DNA from: Rhodoblastus sphagnicola
Lineage (GTDB): Bacteria > Pseudomonadota > Alphaproteobacteria > Rhizobiales > Beijerinckiaceae
DNA: 64,000 nucleotides
Assembly: GCF_002937075.1 (NCBI RefSeq)
Contig: NZ_NHSJ01000129.1
Span: 62,001-126,000 of the forward strand
Reading direction: 5' to 3'
Shown here: positions 1 through 8,139 of the stretch, piece by piece
Position numbering within the stretch: the stretch's first letter is position 1
How the letters are laid out: each line of letters opens with the position of its first letter
Program-made: the position numbers and the translations under genes
The notes under the pieces: model-generated
The model's database searches: none
Told to the model about the DNA's origin: nothing
Seen by the model: the letters and a program-made list of their open reading frames with translations, nothing else

Positions 1-57
1 CAGCGCCTCGCAGCGCTCAATGATGTGCGCCGTCGTCGGCGTCGCCAGATCGAGCAT
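1..57 (-). CDS. Probable benzoyl-CoA reductase subunit C, N-terminal fragment cut by the window edge
   Basis: An ATG at 57-55 follows the dch stop codon (61-59) by one base, with a GGAAGGA ribosome site inside the end of dch. Nineteen codons are visible, reading MLDLATPTTAHIIERCEAL before the edge. The IIERCEAL stretch resembles the N-terminus of BcrC/BadD subunits of ATP-dependent benzoyl-CoA reductase, recalled from memory and not aligned. Position in an oah-dch operon supports that reading, because reductase genes commonly sit next to these two genes. The identification rests on few residues. Confidence 0.45.
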   Translation of the reverse strand, partial: MLDLATPTTAHIIERCEAL

Positions 58-58
58 G

Positions 59-826
59 TTATTGATCCTTCCACCGTGTCTCGCGCTTTTCGATGAAGGC
101 GGTGAGGCCTTCGACCGCATCGTGCGTTTGCATGAGTTCGTTCAGATAAAGCTCTTCCACCGCCGCCAGTTTTGTCGCGACGCGCGCGGAAAAATCGAGA
201 CGGGCGGCGCGCGTAGCAAAGCGCAGCGCGTTGGCGCTTTTTCGCGCCAGATGCGCGTCGAAATAGTCCAGCGCCGCCGCTTCGGGATTGTCGCTGAGGC
301 CGTTGATCAGCCCCATGTCGTAAGCCTCGATGCCCGTGATCGAGCGCCCGGACAGCAGCAAATCCTCGGCCGCCGCCCGCGTGATGCGCTCGGTGAGCAG
401 GCAGGAGGCGGCGGGCGCGAAAACCCCGAGCGCAATTTCGGGCTGCCCCAGCCGCGTATCCGGCGCCGCGAACAGCAAATGCGCGGCGCTCGCCAGTTCC
501 AAGCCGCCACCGAGGCATTGCCCGCGCAACGCGACCAGCACCGGAATCGGCGACTTGAGAACGTCGAGGATCAGCGCGTGAAAACCGCCGAGCATGGCGG
601 CGCATTTTTCGGGTAGATGCTCCTCGACGCTGGCGCCGAAACTGAAATGCGGGCCGGAAGCATCGATCAGCACGCCACGCAGCGAGGCATTGGCGCAATG
701 CGTTGCGAAAGCGGCCCTGAGCGCGGCGATCATTTCGGCGTCGAGCACATTGGCCTTGGGGCGGTCGAGACGCAGGCGCAGCAGCTTGCCGTCACGCTCG
801 ATCCAGACGGACAGGGAGCCGCTCAT
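59..826 (-). CDS. dch: Cyclohexa-1,5-diene-1-carbonyl-CoA hydratase
   Basis: A crotonase-fold enzyme of 255 residues. It adds water to cyclohexa-1,5-diene-1-carbonyl-CoA, the product of class I benzoyl-CoA reductase, giving 6-hydroxycyclohex-1-ene-1-carbonyl-CoA. The N-terminus (SVWIERDGKLLRLRLDRPKAN) and the two oxyanion-hole loops, SFGASVEEH at about 62-70 and GQCLGGGLELA at about 102-112, match the Dch family as I know it. It overlaps oah by four bases (ATGA), so the two are probably translationally coupled. The presence of dch plus oah indicates the Thauera/Azoarcus/Magnetospirillum type of pathway rather than the badK/badH/badI route of Rhodopseudomonas palustris. A general enoyl-CoA hydratase is the alternative, but the neighbour argues against it. 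Confidence 0.85.
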   Translation of the reverse strand: MSGSLSVWIERDGKLLRLRLDRPKANVLDAEMIAALRAAFATHCANASLRGVLIDASGPHFSFGASVEEHLPEKCAAMLGGFHALILDVLKSPIPVLVALRGQCLGGGLELASAAHLLFAAPDTRLGQPEIALGVFAPAASCLLTERITRAAAEDLLLSGRSITGIEAYDMGLINGLSDNPEAAALDYFDAHLARKSANALRFATRAARLDFSARVATKLAAVEELYLNELMQTHDAVEGLTAFIEKRETRWKDQ

Positions 827-1920
827 GCTTTTGCCTTGGGAATGAGGGCTTCAATCATCGCCTCGGTCCACGGCGCGCCCTTGGCAAGCTGCTGGCGCAG
901 CGCGACGAAATCGATCTCGCGCTCGTTCTTCGGCCCTTCGTTGAAGGCGCGGAATCCCGTGCGCGCCTCGGTCATCATGTTCAGCGCCAGCCACGCCCGG
1001 CTGTTCTCCTTATTGCGGTTCCAGGCCTCGATCTTCGGTTTGCGCAACTCCTCAAAACTCTTGGTCAGGCATTCCGGGAAGGTGACCAGCAGCTTTGCAC
1101 AGAGCGCCTCGACCTTGGCGTCGAGCAGCGCCAAATCCACCGCGCCGCGCGCCAACAGCGCCTTGCCCTTGGCCAGCGCCTCGCCGGTTTTGGCTTCGCC
1201 GTGGACGATGCGGCCGTATTCGTCGAGGTAGCGCTCGGTCTCGACCAGCGGATTGGCCACGAACTTGCCGTCCACCTTCAGGCCGGGAACGATGTCGAGG
1301 CAGATGCCGAGACGATAGGCCTTGTGCGCCGACCACGGCTCGCACAGCGTGCCCGATTCCATCGCCCGCTCGGCGCCAACCATCAGCGGCAAAAAGTCCG
1401 TCGCGCCGCCGATGGCCGCCGAACCGTGCTTGGGACCGGCTTGGCCGAAGCGCGCAAGGTCCTGGGCGATGGTGAAATCGCAGGCCATGCCGATCTCCTG
1501 GCCGCCGCCGATCCGCATCCCGTTGACGCGCGCGATCACCGGCTTGTCGCAGCCGAGGATGGCCGAGACCATGTCGTTGAACAGCCGCATGTACTGGCGG
1601 TATTCCTGCGGGTTGCCGGCGTAATATTCGGCATATTCCTTGGTGTTGCCGCCGGTGCAGAACGCCTTGTCGCCGACGCCGGTGAAAACGACCGCCACGA
1701 CGTCGCGGGCGTTGGAGGCCGCACGGAAGGCGCGGATCACACCCTTGACCATGTCGGTGGTGTAGGAATTGAACTGGCTGGGATTATCGAGCCAAATCCA
1801 CGCGTTATAAAGCCCCTCGGCGATTGCGCCGTCGGGCCTGCGCGCCGGCCGTTTCTCAAAAATCACGCCGGGAACCGCCTCCATCGGCGTGACGTCGTGA
1901 TCAACCAAGGCTTTCGACAT
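823..1920 (-). CDS. oah: 6-oxocyclohex-1-ene-1-carbonyl-CoA hydrolase (ring opening)
   Basis: Oah/BamA opens the alicyclic ring of 6-oxocyclohex-1-ene-1-carbonyl-CoA by adding water twice, giving 3-hydroxypimelyl-CoA. The protein is 365 residues, close to the usual length of about 375. The crotonase loops are visible as GVGDKAFCTGGN (about 81-92) and RIGGGQEIGMACD (about 136-148). A start at 1920 is chosen because GGAGACGTCA precedes the ATG; the reading frame stays open further upstream to 2130 but without protein-like sequence. It is the first gene of a leftward operon oah-dch-(bcrC). bamA is the classical marker gene for anaerobic aromatic degradation. Confidence 0.9.
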   Translation of the reverse strand: MSKALVDHDVTPMEAVPGVIFEKRPARRPDGAIAEGLYNAWIWLDNPSQFNSYTTDMVKGVIRAFRAASNARDVVAVVFTGVGDKAFCTGGNTKEYAEYYAGNPQEYRQYMRLFNDMVSAILGCDKPVIARVNGMRIGGGQEIGMACDFTIAQDLARFGQAGPKHGSAAIGGATDFLPLMVGAERAMESGTLCEPWSAHKAYRLGICLDIVPGLKVDGKFVANPLVETERYLDEYGRIVHGEAKTGEALAKGKALLARGAVDLALLDAKVEALCAKLLVTFPECLTKSFEELRKPKIEAWNRNKENSRAWLALNMMTEARTGFRAFNEGPKNEREIDFVALRQQLAKGAPWTEAMIEALIPKAKA

Positions 1921-2230
1921 TGACGTCTCCAAAATCAAAAAGACAAACGGCGCGCAGGGGGGCGTAAAAGGCGTGAGGGCCGGCGTGGCGAAGCGCGGTC
2001 GCGACGCAAAAGTCGAATTCGCAAGCTGGGACCGGATCGGGGTCGCGAAGTTCAGTCCCGAGGGGCAAGGCGCCGTCGGACGAGGAAAGACACGATCAGC
2101 ATGGCGGACGCCGGGATGCGTCGTCGCCAAGACTCCTTTCGCGCCCGACTCGGTTCCGGCGACAAATCGCCAAAGGCGAGCCCCAACTCTCGATCATGAC
2201 GTTTCCTCTCTTTTCTACAGTGGTAATTTA

Positions 2231-2242
2231 GTATTTAAATAC
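2231..2242. promoter_or_regulatory. 12-bp perfect palindrome in the oah/araC divergent region
   Basis: GTATTTAAATAC is a perfect palindrome inside an unusually AT-rich stretch (2221-2262) of a GC-rich region. It lies between the divergent oah operon (start 1920) and the AraC-type gene (start 2353), so it is a good candidate operator or promoter element. Its binding protein is unknown. Confidence 0.5.
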
Positions 2243-2275
2243 CGAATTAGCAAGTTCGTTTTTTCCGCTCTCGGC

Positions 2276-2311
2276 GCCAAGAGTGGCGCCACGCTTGGCG
2301 CCACTCTTGGC
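2276..2311. repeat. Perfect 16-bp inverted repeat upstream of the AraC-type gene
   Basis: Arms GCCAAGAGTGGCGCCA (2276-2291) and its exact complement (2296-2311) are separated by CGCT. The repeat sits 41 bases before the GTG start of the regulator. It could be an operator or a strong hairpin in the 5' leader. No T-run follows, so an intrinsic terminator for the opposite strand is less likely. Apart from this repeat and the palindrome at 2231, the intergenic stretch 1921-2352 shows no gene. Confidence 0.5.
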
Positions 2312-2352
2312 GGGGACGGCGAAACCGCGAAACAGTTGAAGGAGCGCGGCAA

Positions 2353-3420
2353 GTGAGCAATCATGGCAGCCGTCATGCGGGAGTCGATCCAATGTCCTCG
2401 CCATGCCGCCAGAAACCGAGGCAGGAGCCGCGCGAATCGTATTCCGCGACCGACGCCCCGGCGTTCGCGCCTTCCGCAAGATGCCTCAGGCCCGAAAGGA
2501 AGGAGCGCATTCCCCTCTACCCGCTTTATGGAGACGAGACTTACGCCAGCCATCCCGAATTCCTGCACGTCGAAGACATCAAGAGCCGGTCGGCGCGGCA
2601 TGGATGGGATATCGCGCCGCACGCCCACCCCGGTCTGTTTCAGCTGATGATGGTGACAGACGGTTTTGCGCGGGCGCGGCTGGACGGCGCCGTCGCCGAA
2701 CTCGCCGGTCCCGGCGTGATCGCCATCCCGCCCTCGGTGGTCCATGGTTTCGAGTTGCAACCGGGAACCGACGGATTCGTTCTGACTCTCGCGGAGGGCC
2801 TGCTGTCCGGCCAAATGGCCGGCCGCGAGGTTTTGGCTGATTTCCTGCAAAAGCCCCTCGTGGCCGATCTTCGCCAGATGCCCGAACAACAGGAGCGCGT
2901 CCTCGCGATGATGCGGCAGGTCGCGCAGGAGTTCGGCTGGGGCCTGTCCAACCGCGCCCTGATGCTGCAATGGCTCGTTAGCGCCCTGCTGCTGCTGATC
3001 CACCGCTACATTCCGCGCGGGGCCGGCGGGCTGACCTTGGCCGAGCCGAAAGCCCGGCTCTACGCGCCGTTTCGCGATCTGGTCGAGCGCGAATACCGCG
3101 CGCAGCGGCCGGTTGCCTGGTACGCCGAAAGACTGGGCGTCACCGTCGGGCGGCTCAATCGCTCCTGCCACGCCCTGACCGGACGCTCGGCGTTCGAAAT
3201 CATCACCGACCGCGTCGTGCTGGAGGCGCGGCGCCTGCTGACCTACACCGTGCTGCCGGTCGCGACCATTTCCTACGATCTCGGCTTCAGCGACGTCGCC
3301 TATTTCTATCGCTTTTTCCAGCGCGAAGCCGGCGCCTCGCCCGGCGAGTTTCGCAGATTGGTCCGGGGCGAGTTTGACTCCGCGTCGCCAGCCGGCGCGA
3401 AGGCTGTTCATGCGCTTTGA
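2353..3420 (+). CDS. AraC-family activator, PobR type
   Basis: A 355-residue transcription factor. An N-terminal cupin-like effector domain (WDIAPHAHPGLFQLMMV at about 95-111, HAHP and a following proline-rich rim) is followed by a C-terminal double helix-turn-helix (about 240-345) containing AERLGVTVGRLNRSCHALTG and DLGFSDVAYFYRFFQREAG. The cupin-AraC layout is that of PobR-like regulators of 4-hydroxybenzoate metabolism. The GTG start at 2353 is chosen for AAGGAG at 2338-2343; ATG 2392 is an alternative. Lying between the benzoyl-CoA and p-cresol modules, it probably controls one or both in response to an aromatic acid. The effector is inferred. Confidence 0.8.
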   Translation: MSNHGSRHAGVDPMSSPCRQKPRQEPRESYSATDAPAFAPSARCLRPERKERIPLYPLYGDETYASHPEFLHVEDIKSRSARHGWDIAPHAHPGLFQLMMVTDGFARARLDGAVAELAGPGVIAIPPSVVHGFELQPGTDGFVLTLAEGLLSGQMAGREVLADFLQKPLVADLRQMPEQQERVLAMMRQVAQEFGWGLSNRALMLQWLVSALLLLIHRYIPRGAGGLTLAEPKARLYAPFRDLVEREYRAQRPVAWYAERLGVTVGRLNRSCHALTGRSAFEIITDRVVLEARRLLTYTVLPVATISYDLGFSDVAYFYRFFQREAGASPGEFRRLVRGEFDSASPAGAKAVHAL

Positions 3421-3902
3421 TCAAATTGTTCACTTCAGTCAAAGCGTGACCTGCATCGATCGACGCCGATGCGCCACAGGCGCCGTTCCGCGCGTCCCGG
3501 CCTGTCCGGTTTCAGGCCGGAAGGCAGGCGCGTCCCCAAAATTTCCTCGCCAATTCAAGAAGGCGTCTTGACGCGTCCAAGCCAAGCCCGCGCATTCATG
3601 GCAAGCGCGCGCATGACAATCGCCCCGGCCCGGCCTGCGCTGTTTTTCCGGCCGTTTCTGGCGTCTGTCCGCCTTTGGCGAAAACGTATGAAAAGTGCAT
3701 GCTTTTAAGATCTTCCTGCATTGCTTTCGCTGGCGATCGGTCAATAGTTTGATGGCGCCTGAAATGGCTGGACCGCAAAAAACGACAAGAGCGGGCGGTT
3801 CGCAAAAAACAATGCGATTTGGCGCAGGGAGAAACAAACACGCCGGCGGATGCGGGCCTGGCGCCAAACAAAAAAGCCAAGAAGAAAAAAGTGGAGGAGC
3901 AA
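3421..3902. other. Intergenic region upstream of pchC
   Basis: No convincing gene is seen in these 480 bases. A near-palindrome AAAAGTGCATGCTTTT lies at 3691-3706 and could be the operator of the pch operon. The reading frame entering pchC is open from 3819, but it encodes a lysine-rich, non-signal-like stretch and lacks a good ribosome site. Confidence 0.4.
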
Positions 3903-4214
3903 GTGACGAAACTCAAGAGGATGGCCGTTCTCGCGGGAACGGCTTTTTGCGCGGTCGCGCCCGGCCAGGTCCATGCCCAGGCGGCCGGACAATGGGCAAA
4001 TCCCACGCATGTCTACACCAAAATCTGCGGCAACTGCCACGAGATCGGCGTCGGTCCCCGGTTGAAGGGCCGCAAGCTCGAGGTGGATTTCATCCAGCAG
4101 ACGGTGCGCCGCGGTCTTAAGGCAATGCCCGCGTTCCGCGTCACCGACGTCGATGACCCCATGCTGGTTAAACTCGCCGAATTCCTGTCCACCAGCGAGC
4201 GAGCCAGCAAATGA
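3903..4214 (+). CDS. pchC: p-Cresol methylhydroxylase cytochrome c subunit
   Basis: A periplasmic monohaem cytochrome c of 103 residues that accepts electrons from the flavoprotein PchF. A signal peptide (basic start, then AVLAGTAFCAVAP, cleavage near HAQA) precedes the haem motif C42-G-N-C45-H46; a methionine in MPAF (about residue 70) is the likely sixth ligand. The GTG start at 3903 follows GGAGGAG (3893-3899). Its stop overlaps pchX by four bases. Length and gene order fit PchC of Pseudomonas and Geobacter clusters. Confidence 0.85.
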   Translation: MTKLKRMAVLAGTAFCAVAPGQVHAQAAGQWANPTHVYTKICGNCHEIGVGPRLKGRKLEVDFIQQTVRRGLKAMPAFRVTDVDDPMLVKLAEFLSTSERASK

Positions 4215-4645
4215 CGATATCGAGACGTCATCTCCTGACCGCTGTCGCGGCGGGCGCCGCCACCGCCGCCCTGCCCTTCCCGGCATGGTCAGCCCCCCAT
4301 GAAATTCTGACGTTGGCGGATGAAACCCTGCGCGCGACATTTTCCAACGCCCTGATCATCCGGGAGCCCGCGCAGTTGCGACAGGCGGCCGACTGGCTGG
4401 CGGCCGCGCCCAACAGGGCATTGACGGGCCTGCTGAGCGACGCCGACGGCGTGCTGCTCATGCAGATGGTCGCGCGCGGCTCGGCGCGCTGGCTGTGGAG
4501 CGACCACCACGTGTTCAAGGACGCGCCCTCGTCGGTCTGGCTTCGCGCCACCGCCCAAGACCTTGCAAGACTGGAGCGGGCGCCCGCGACCGCCAGCACG
4601 TCCGGCGCCGGCGGCGCCTGGTTTTCTTTCGCCGCACAATCATAA
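4211..4645 (+). CDS. pchX: PchX-like twin-arginine secreted protein
   Basis: A 144-residue protein of unknown biochemical role. It begins with a twin-arginine signal (MTISRRHLLTAVAAGAATAA, cleavage after AWSA). The mature part is about 115 residues, without cysteines or a recognisable cofactor motif. It lies between pchC and pchF, overlapping pchC by ATGA. Pseudomonas putida p-cresol clusters carry an uncharacterised gene, pchX, in the same position, and naming rests on that synteny. Export by Tat suggests that it helps assemble or export the PchF flavoprotein, which has no signal peptide of its own; that is inference. Confidence 0.65.
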   Translation: MTISRRHLLTAVAAGAATAALPFPAWSAPHEILTLADETLRATFSNALIIREPAQLRQAADWLAAAPNRALTGLLSDADGVLLMQMVARGSARWLWSDHHVFKDAPSSVWLRATAQDLARLERAPATASTSGAGGAWFSFAAQS

Positions 4646-4665
4646 GAAAATTTCGGGAGAGTTTT

Positions 4666-6213
4666 ATGGCCAGCAAATATATCGCCCTGCCCAAGGGCGT
4701 GTCCGAACAGGATTTCGACGCCGCCCTCGACGAATACCGCGCGATCCTCGGCGCCGAAAATGTCTATGTCGACGACTTGTACCTCGCGGCCTACAGCAAG
4801 ATCATGATCCCCGACGCGGACGCCAACCACACGCCGTCCGCCGCCATCGCGCCAGCTTCCGTCGAGGAGGTGCAGCGCTGCATCGCCGTTTGCAACACCT
4901 ACAAGGTCCCGGTGTGGCCGATCTCGACGGGCCGCAATCTCGGCTATGGCTCGGCGGCGCCCGGCTCGCGCGGCCAGGTGGTGATGGATCTGCGCCGCAT
5001 GAACAAGATCATAGAGGTGGACGCCGATCTCGGCACCGCTTTGGTCGAACCGGGCGTCACCTACCAGCAATTGTACGACTATTTGCAGGAGCACAAGATT
5101 CCGCTGTGGCTGTCCTGCCCGGCGCCGTCCTCGATCGCGGGGCCGCTCGGCAATACCGTCGATCGCGGCGTCGGCTACACCCCCTATGGCGAGCACTTCA
5201 TGTTCTCCTGCGGCATGGAAGTGGTGATGCCCACCGGCGAAATCTTGAAAACCGGCATGGGCGGGCTGGCGAATTCGAACACGGCGCAGGTGTTCAAATG
5301 GGGCTACGGCCCCTATCTCGACGGCATTTTCACCCAGTCCAATTTCGGCGTCGTGACCAAACTCGGCCTGTGGCTGATGCCGGCGCCGCCGGCCTTCAAA
5401 CCCTTCGTCATCCGCTATCCCGATGAAACCGACGTCGGCGACATCGTCGAGACGATACGGCCGCTGCGCATGGCCATGATCATCCCCAACGCCATCGTGA
5501 TCTCGCACGCGCTGTGGGAATTGGGGACGCAGCTCAAGCGCGCCGATTGGTATCAGGGGACCGATTCCATTCCCGACGACATCGTGAAGGAGCTGACGCG
5601 CAAGAAGAAAGTCGGCGTGTGGAATGTTTACTGCGGCCTGTACGGCTCGCCCGAGCAGATCGAGGTCAACTGGGCCATCGTCCAGGGCGCCATCAAGGCG
5701 TCGGGCAAGGGCGAAATCTTCACCGCCGAACAGGTTGGCGACGACCGCGCCTTCAAGTACCGCGCCGAATTGATGCAGGGCAAGATGACCACCGCCGAAT
5801 TCGGCCTCTACAACTGGCGCGGCGGCGGCGGCTCGGCCTGGTTCGCGCCGGTCAGTCAGGCGCGCGGCTCGGAATCGGTGAAGCAACTGGCGCTCGCCAA
5901 GAAAATCCTCACCAAATACAATTTCGATTACGTGGCCGAATTCATCGTGGGCTGGCGCGACATGCACCACATCATCGACCTGCTTTACGACCGCACCAAT
6001 CCCGAGCAGTTGAAAGCGGCCCACGCCTGCTTCGACGAACTCTTGGACGCGTTCACCAAGGCGGGCTACGGCACCTATCGCGTCAACACCGCCTTCATGG
6101 ACAAGGTCGCGGACAGCTATGGCGCCGTCAAGAAGGACGTCAACCAAAAGATCAAGCGGGCGCTCGACCCCAACGGCATTATCGCGCCCGGCAAGTCCGG
6201 CATCTGGAACTGA
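4666..6213 (+). CDS. pchF: p-Cresol methylhydroxylase flavoprotein subunit
   Basis: A 515-residue flavoenzyme of the vanillyl-alcohol oxidase family. It oxidises 4-cresol to 4-hydroxybenzyl alcohol and then 4-hydroxybenzaldehyde, with oxygen derived from water, so the reaction works without oxygen. The PP-loop FAD domain includes PISTGRNLGYGSAAPGSRG (about 85-103). The C-terminal half holds the EFGLYNWRGGGGS segment, whose Y382 lines up with the covalent FAD-binding Tyr384 of P. putida PchF. The ATG at 4666 follows CGGGAGA. It is cotranscribed with pchC, pchX and pchA. Confidence 0.92.
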   Translation: MASKYIALPKGVSEQDFDAALDEYRAILGAENVYVDDLYLAAYSKIMIPDADANHTPSAAIAPASVEEVQRCIAVCNTYKVPVWPISTGRNLGYGSAAPGSRGQVVMDLRRMNKIIEVDADLGTALVEPGVTYQQLYDYLQEHKIPLWLSCPAPSSIAGPLGNTVDRGVGYTPYGEHFMFSCGMEVVMPTGEILKTGMGGLANSNTAQVFKWGYGPYLDGIFTQSNFGVVTKLGLWLMPAPPAFKPFVIRYPDETDVGDIVETIRPLRMAMIIPNAIVISHALWELGTQLKRADWYQGTDSIPDDIVKELTRKKKVGVWNVYCGLYGSPEQIEVNWAIVQGAIKASGKGEIFTAEQVGDDRAFKYRAELMQGKMTTAEFGLYNWRGGGGSAWFAPVSQARGSESVKQLALAKKILTKYNFDYVAEFIVGWRDMHHIIDLLYDRTNPEQLKAAHACFDELLDAFTKAGYGTYRVNTAFMDKVADSYGAVKKDVNQKIKRALDPNGIIAPGKSGIWN

Positions 6214-6220
6214 GGACGCC

Positions 6221-7660
6221 ATGCACGAGTGCAAGCTGTTCATCGGCGGCGACTGGGTCGCCGCCCGTTCCGGCCGGATCGAGGACGATTTCGATCCGGC
6301 GACGGGCAAAGTTTACGCCCGCGTGCATCAGGCGGGGCCGGAGGATGTGGAGGCGGCGCTTTCAGCCGCCCAGGGCGCGGCGGCGGAATGGGGCGCCTCG
6401 CCGCCCGCCCGCCGCGAGGAACTTCTGATCAAGACCGCCGACATTCTGGCCGCACGCGTCCCGGAGATCGCGGAGGTTCTGCGCTACGAGGGCGGCGCGA
6501 CCTTCGGCAAGTCGATGTTCGAATCGACGTTTGCGATCACCCTGCTGCGCAGCGCGGCGGGCGAGGCGCGCCGGCTGTTTGGCGAGACCATGCCCTCCGA
6601 CACTCCCGGCGTGATCTCCATGACCATCCGCCGGCCGCTCGGTGTCGTGGCGGGCATCACGCCTTTCAACTTTCCCTTCCTGCTGGCGATGAAAAAAGTG
6701 TGCCTCGCGCTCGCCGCCGGCAACACGTTTGTGCTGAAACCGTCGGAACAGACGCCGGTCATCTGCCTGAAGATCGCGGAAATATTCGAGGCCGCCGGCC
6801 TGCCCAAGGGCGTTTTGAACGTGATCCCCGGCGGCGCCGAAGTGGGCGACATCCTGTGCCGCGATCCTCGTGTCAAACTGGTGACGTTCACGGGGTCCAC
6901 TTCCGTGGGCAAGCGCATCGCCGAGACCTGCGCGAAAACGCTGAAACGCTGCACGCTGGAACTAGGCGGCAAAAGCCCGATGATCGTCCTCAAGGACGCC
7001 GACATCGGCTATGCCGTGGACGCCGCCGCCTTCGGCATTTTCCTGCACCAGGGTCAGGTCTGCATGGTCAATTCCCGGCTCATCGTCGAGGCGCCGCTTT
7101 ATCAGGAATTCTGCCAGCGCCTCGCCGCCAAGGTGGCGACGCTGCAAGTCGGCGACCCCCACCATCCCCATACGGTGATCGGTCCGCTGATCAGCGAAAA
7201 ACAATGCGGCTTCGTCCAGAAGCATGTGGACGACGCCGTGGCCAAGGGGGCCAAACTGCTGTGCGGCGGCAAGTTCGAAGGCGCCTTTTATCAGCCGACC
7301 ATTTTGGCGGGGATCACCGACCAGATGGAGGTCTGGCGCGAGGAAAGCTTTGGTCCGCTGGTCTCCGTCATCAAGGCCGAGGATTCGGAGGACGCGCTCA
7401 GGATCGCCAATGACACGGCTTACGGCCTGTCGTCGGCTGTGGTGACCAACGACCTGCAAAAAGCGTTCGACCTGTCGCTGCGGCTTGAGGCCGGCATGGT
7501 CCATGTCAACGACTGTACGATCAGCGACGAGCCGCACGTCCCGTTCGGCGGGGTCAAGGACAGCGGTTTTGGCCGCGAAGGCGGCCGCTGGTCGATGGAG
7601 GACATGACGGAACTGAAATGGATCACCATCCAGTTGGGACAACGCCATTTTCCATTCTGA
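6221..7660 (+). CDS. pchA: 4-Hydroxybenzaldehyde dehydrogenase
   Basis: An NAD(P)-dependent aldehyde dehydrogenase of 479 residues that completes conversion of p-cresol to 4-hydroxybenzoate. Visible elements are GITPFNFP (about 145-152), the cofactor loop FTGSTSVGKRIAE, the general base E247 in LELGGKSP, and the nucleophile C281 in GQVCMVN. The start at 6221 is seven bases after the pchF stop (GAGGACGCC before ATG). As the last gene of the operon it links to benzoyl-CoA formation. A specific substrate cannot be read from sequence; the operon decides it. Confidence 0.9.
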   Translation: MHECKLFIGGDWVAARSGRIEDDFDPATGKVYARVHQAGPEDVEAALSAAQGAAAEWGASPPARREELLIKTADILAARVPEIAEVLRYEGGATFGKSMFESTFAITLLRSAAGEARRLFGETMPSDTPGVISMTIRRPLGVVAGITPFNFPFLLAMKKVCLALAAGNTFVLKPSEQTPVICLKIAEIFEAAGLPKGVLNVIPGGAEVGDILCRDPRVKLVTFTGSTSVGKRIAETCAKTLKRCTLELGGKSPMIVLKDADIGYAVDAAAFGIFLHQGQVCMVNSRLIVEAPLYQEFCQRLAAKVATLQVGDPHHPHTVIGPLISEKQCGFVQKHVDDAVAKGAKLLCGGKFEGAFYQPTILAGITDQMEVWREESFGPLVSVIKAEDSEDALRIANDTAYGLSSAVVTNDLQKAFDLSLRLEAGMVHVNDCTISDEPHVPFGGVKDSGFGREGGRWSMEDMTELKWITIQLGQRHFPF

Positions 7661-7699
7661 GCCGGCGCCTCGGGCCGGACGGCGCGCCCGCGCGATAAT

Positions 7700-7744
7700 G
7701 ATCGACGGGGCGACGGACGATGAAACTCCCTCGCCCCGTCGATC
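7700..7744 (+). terminator. Hairpin after the pch operon
   Basis: GATCGACGGGGCGA (7700-7713) pairs perfectly with TCGCCCCGTCGATC (7731-7744), 40 bases after the pchA stop. There is no U-run, so it may act as a Rho-assisted terminator or as a 3'-end stabiliser. Confidence 0.4.
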
Positions 7745-7851
7745 TGGCAAACCCAGCCCGTCATCCAAAACCCGATGCGCGGCATGGAGGGGTGTGCGTT
7801 CATCAGCCGAATAAAGGGGCCAGCGCCCGCGCCTCGCCGTCAATCAGCAGG

Positions 7852-7962
7852 CGGTTCGGCGAGGTCGGCGAGAGGCCGCCAAGAGCGTTCGCGGGCAAGA
7901 TCGGGACGCGCCGCGGCAAAGCGCTCCGTCAGCCGCTGGCGCGCCCGGTAGATGTCGGCCCC
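7852..7962 (-). pseudogene. Relic of an HME-RND efflux pump gene (CzcA/CusA type)
   Basis: Read leftward, about 37 codons translate to ADIYRARQRLTERFAAARPD and a degenerate tail. This matches the TDIYWARQQVTERFAAVRPD segment of the intact RND pump encoded at 12143-15253. Sequence on both sides no longer matches, and the tail is scrambled relative to the intact copy. It is therefore a remnant of a second RND gene, either a decayed duplicate or the scar of a deletion. It lies just upstream of a small four-cysteine protein gene. Confidence 0.75.
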
Positions 7963-8139
7963 TCCCGCCCGACGATCGGCAAACATGCGTTTTCAGGATT
8001 TCTGACAGGAATTCGACAGCTTCGCCGGGCCAGGGTTTCTTAACTCGCCAGGGACCTGGCCGGCTGCTCATGGGCTTTTGCTCGCGGCGCAGGGAACGTC
8101 GCCCGGCTCTGGAAACCGTTCTTGAGAAGTTCCGAAGAC

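Noticed and set aside
4228-6309. Long leftward open frame of 693 codons opposite pchX and pchF
   Set aside because: It is the antisense shadow of high-GC coding sequence; the rightward genes have clear family motifs and ribosome sites.
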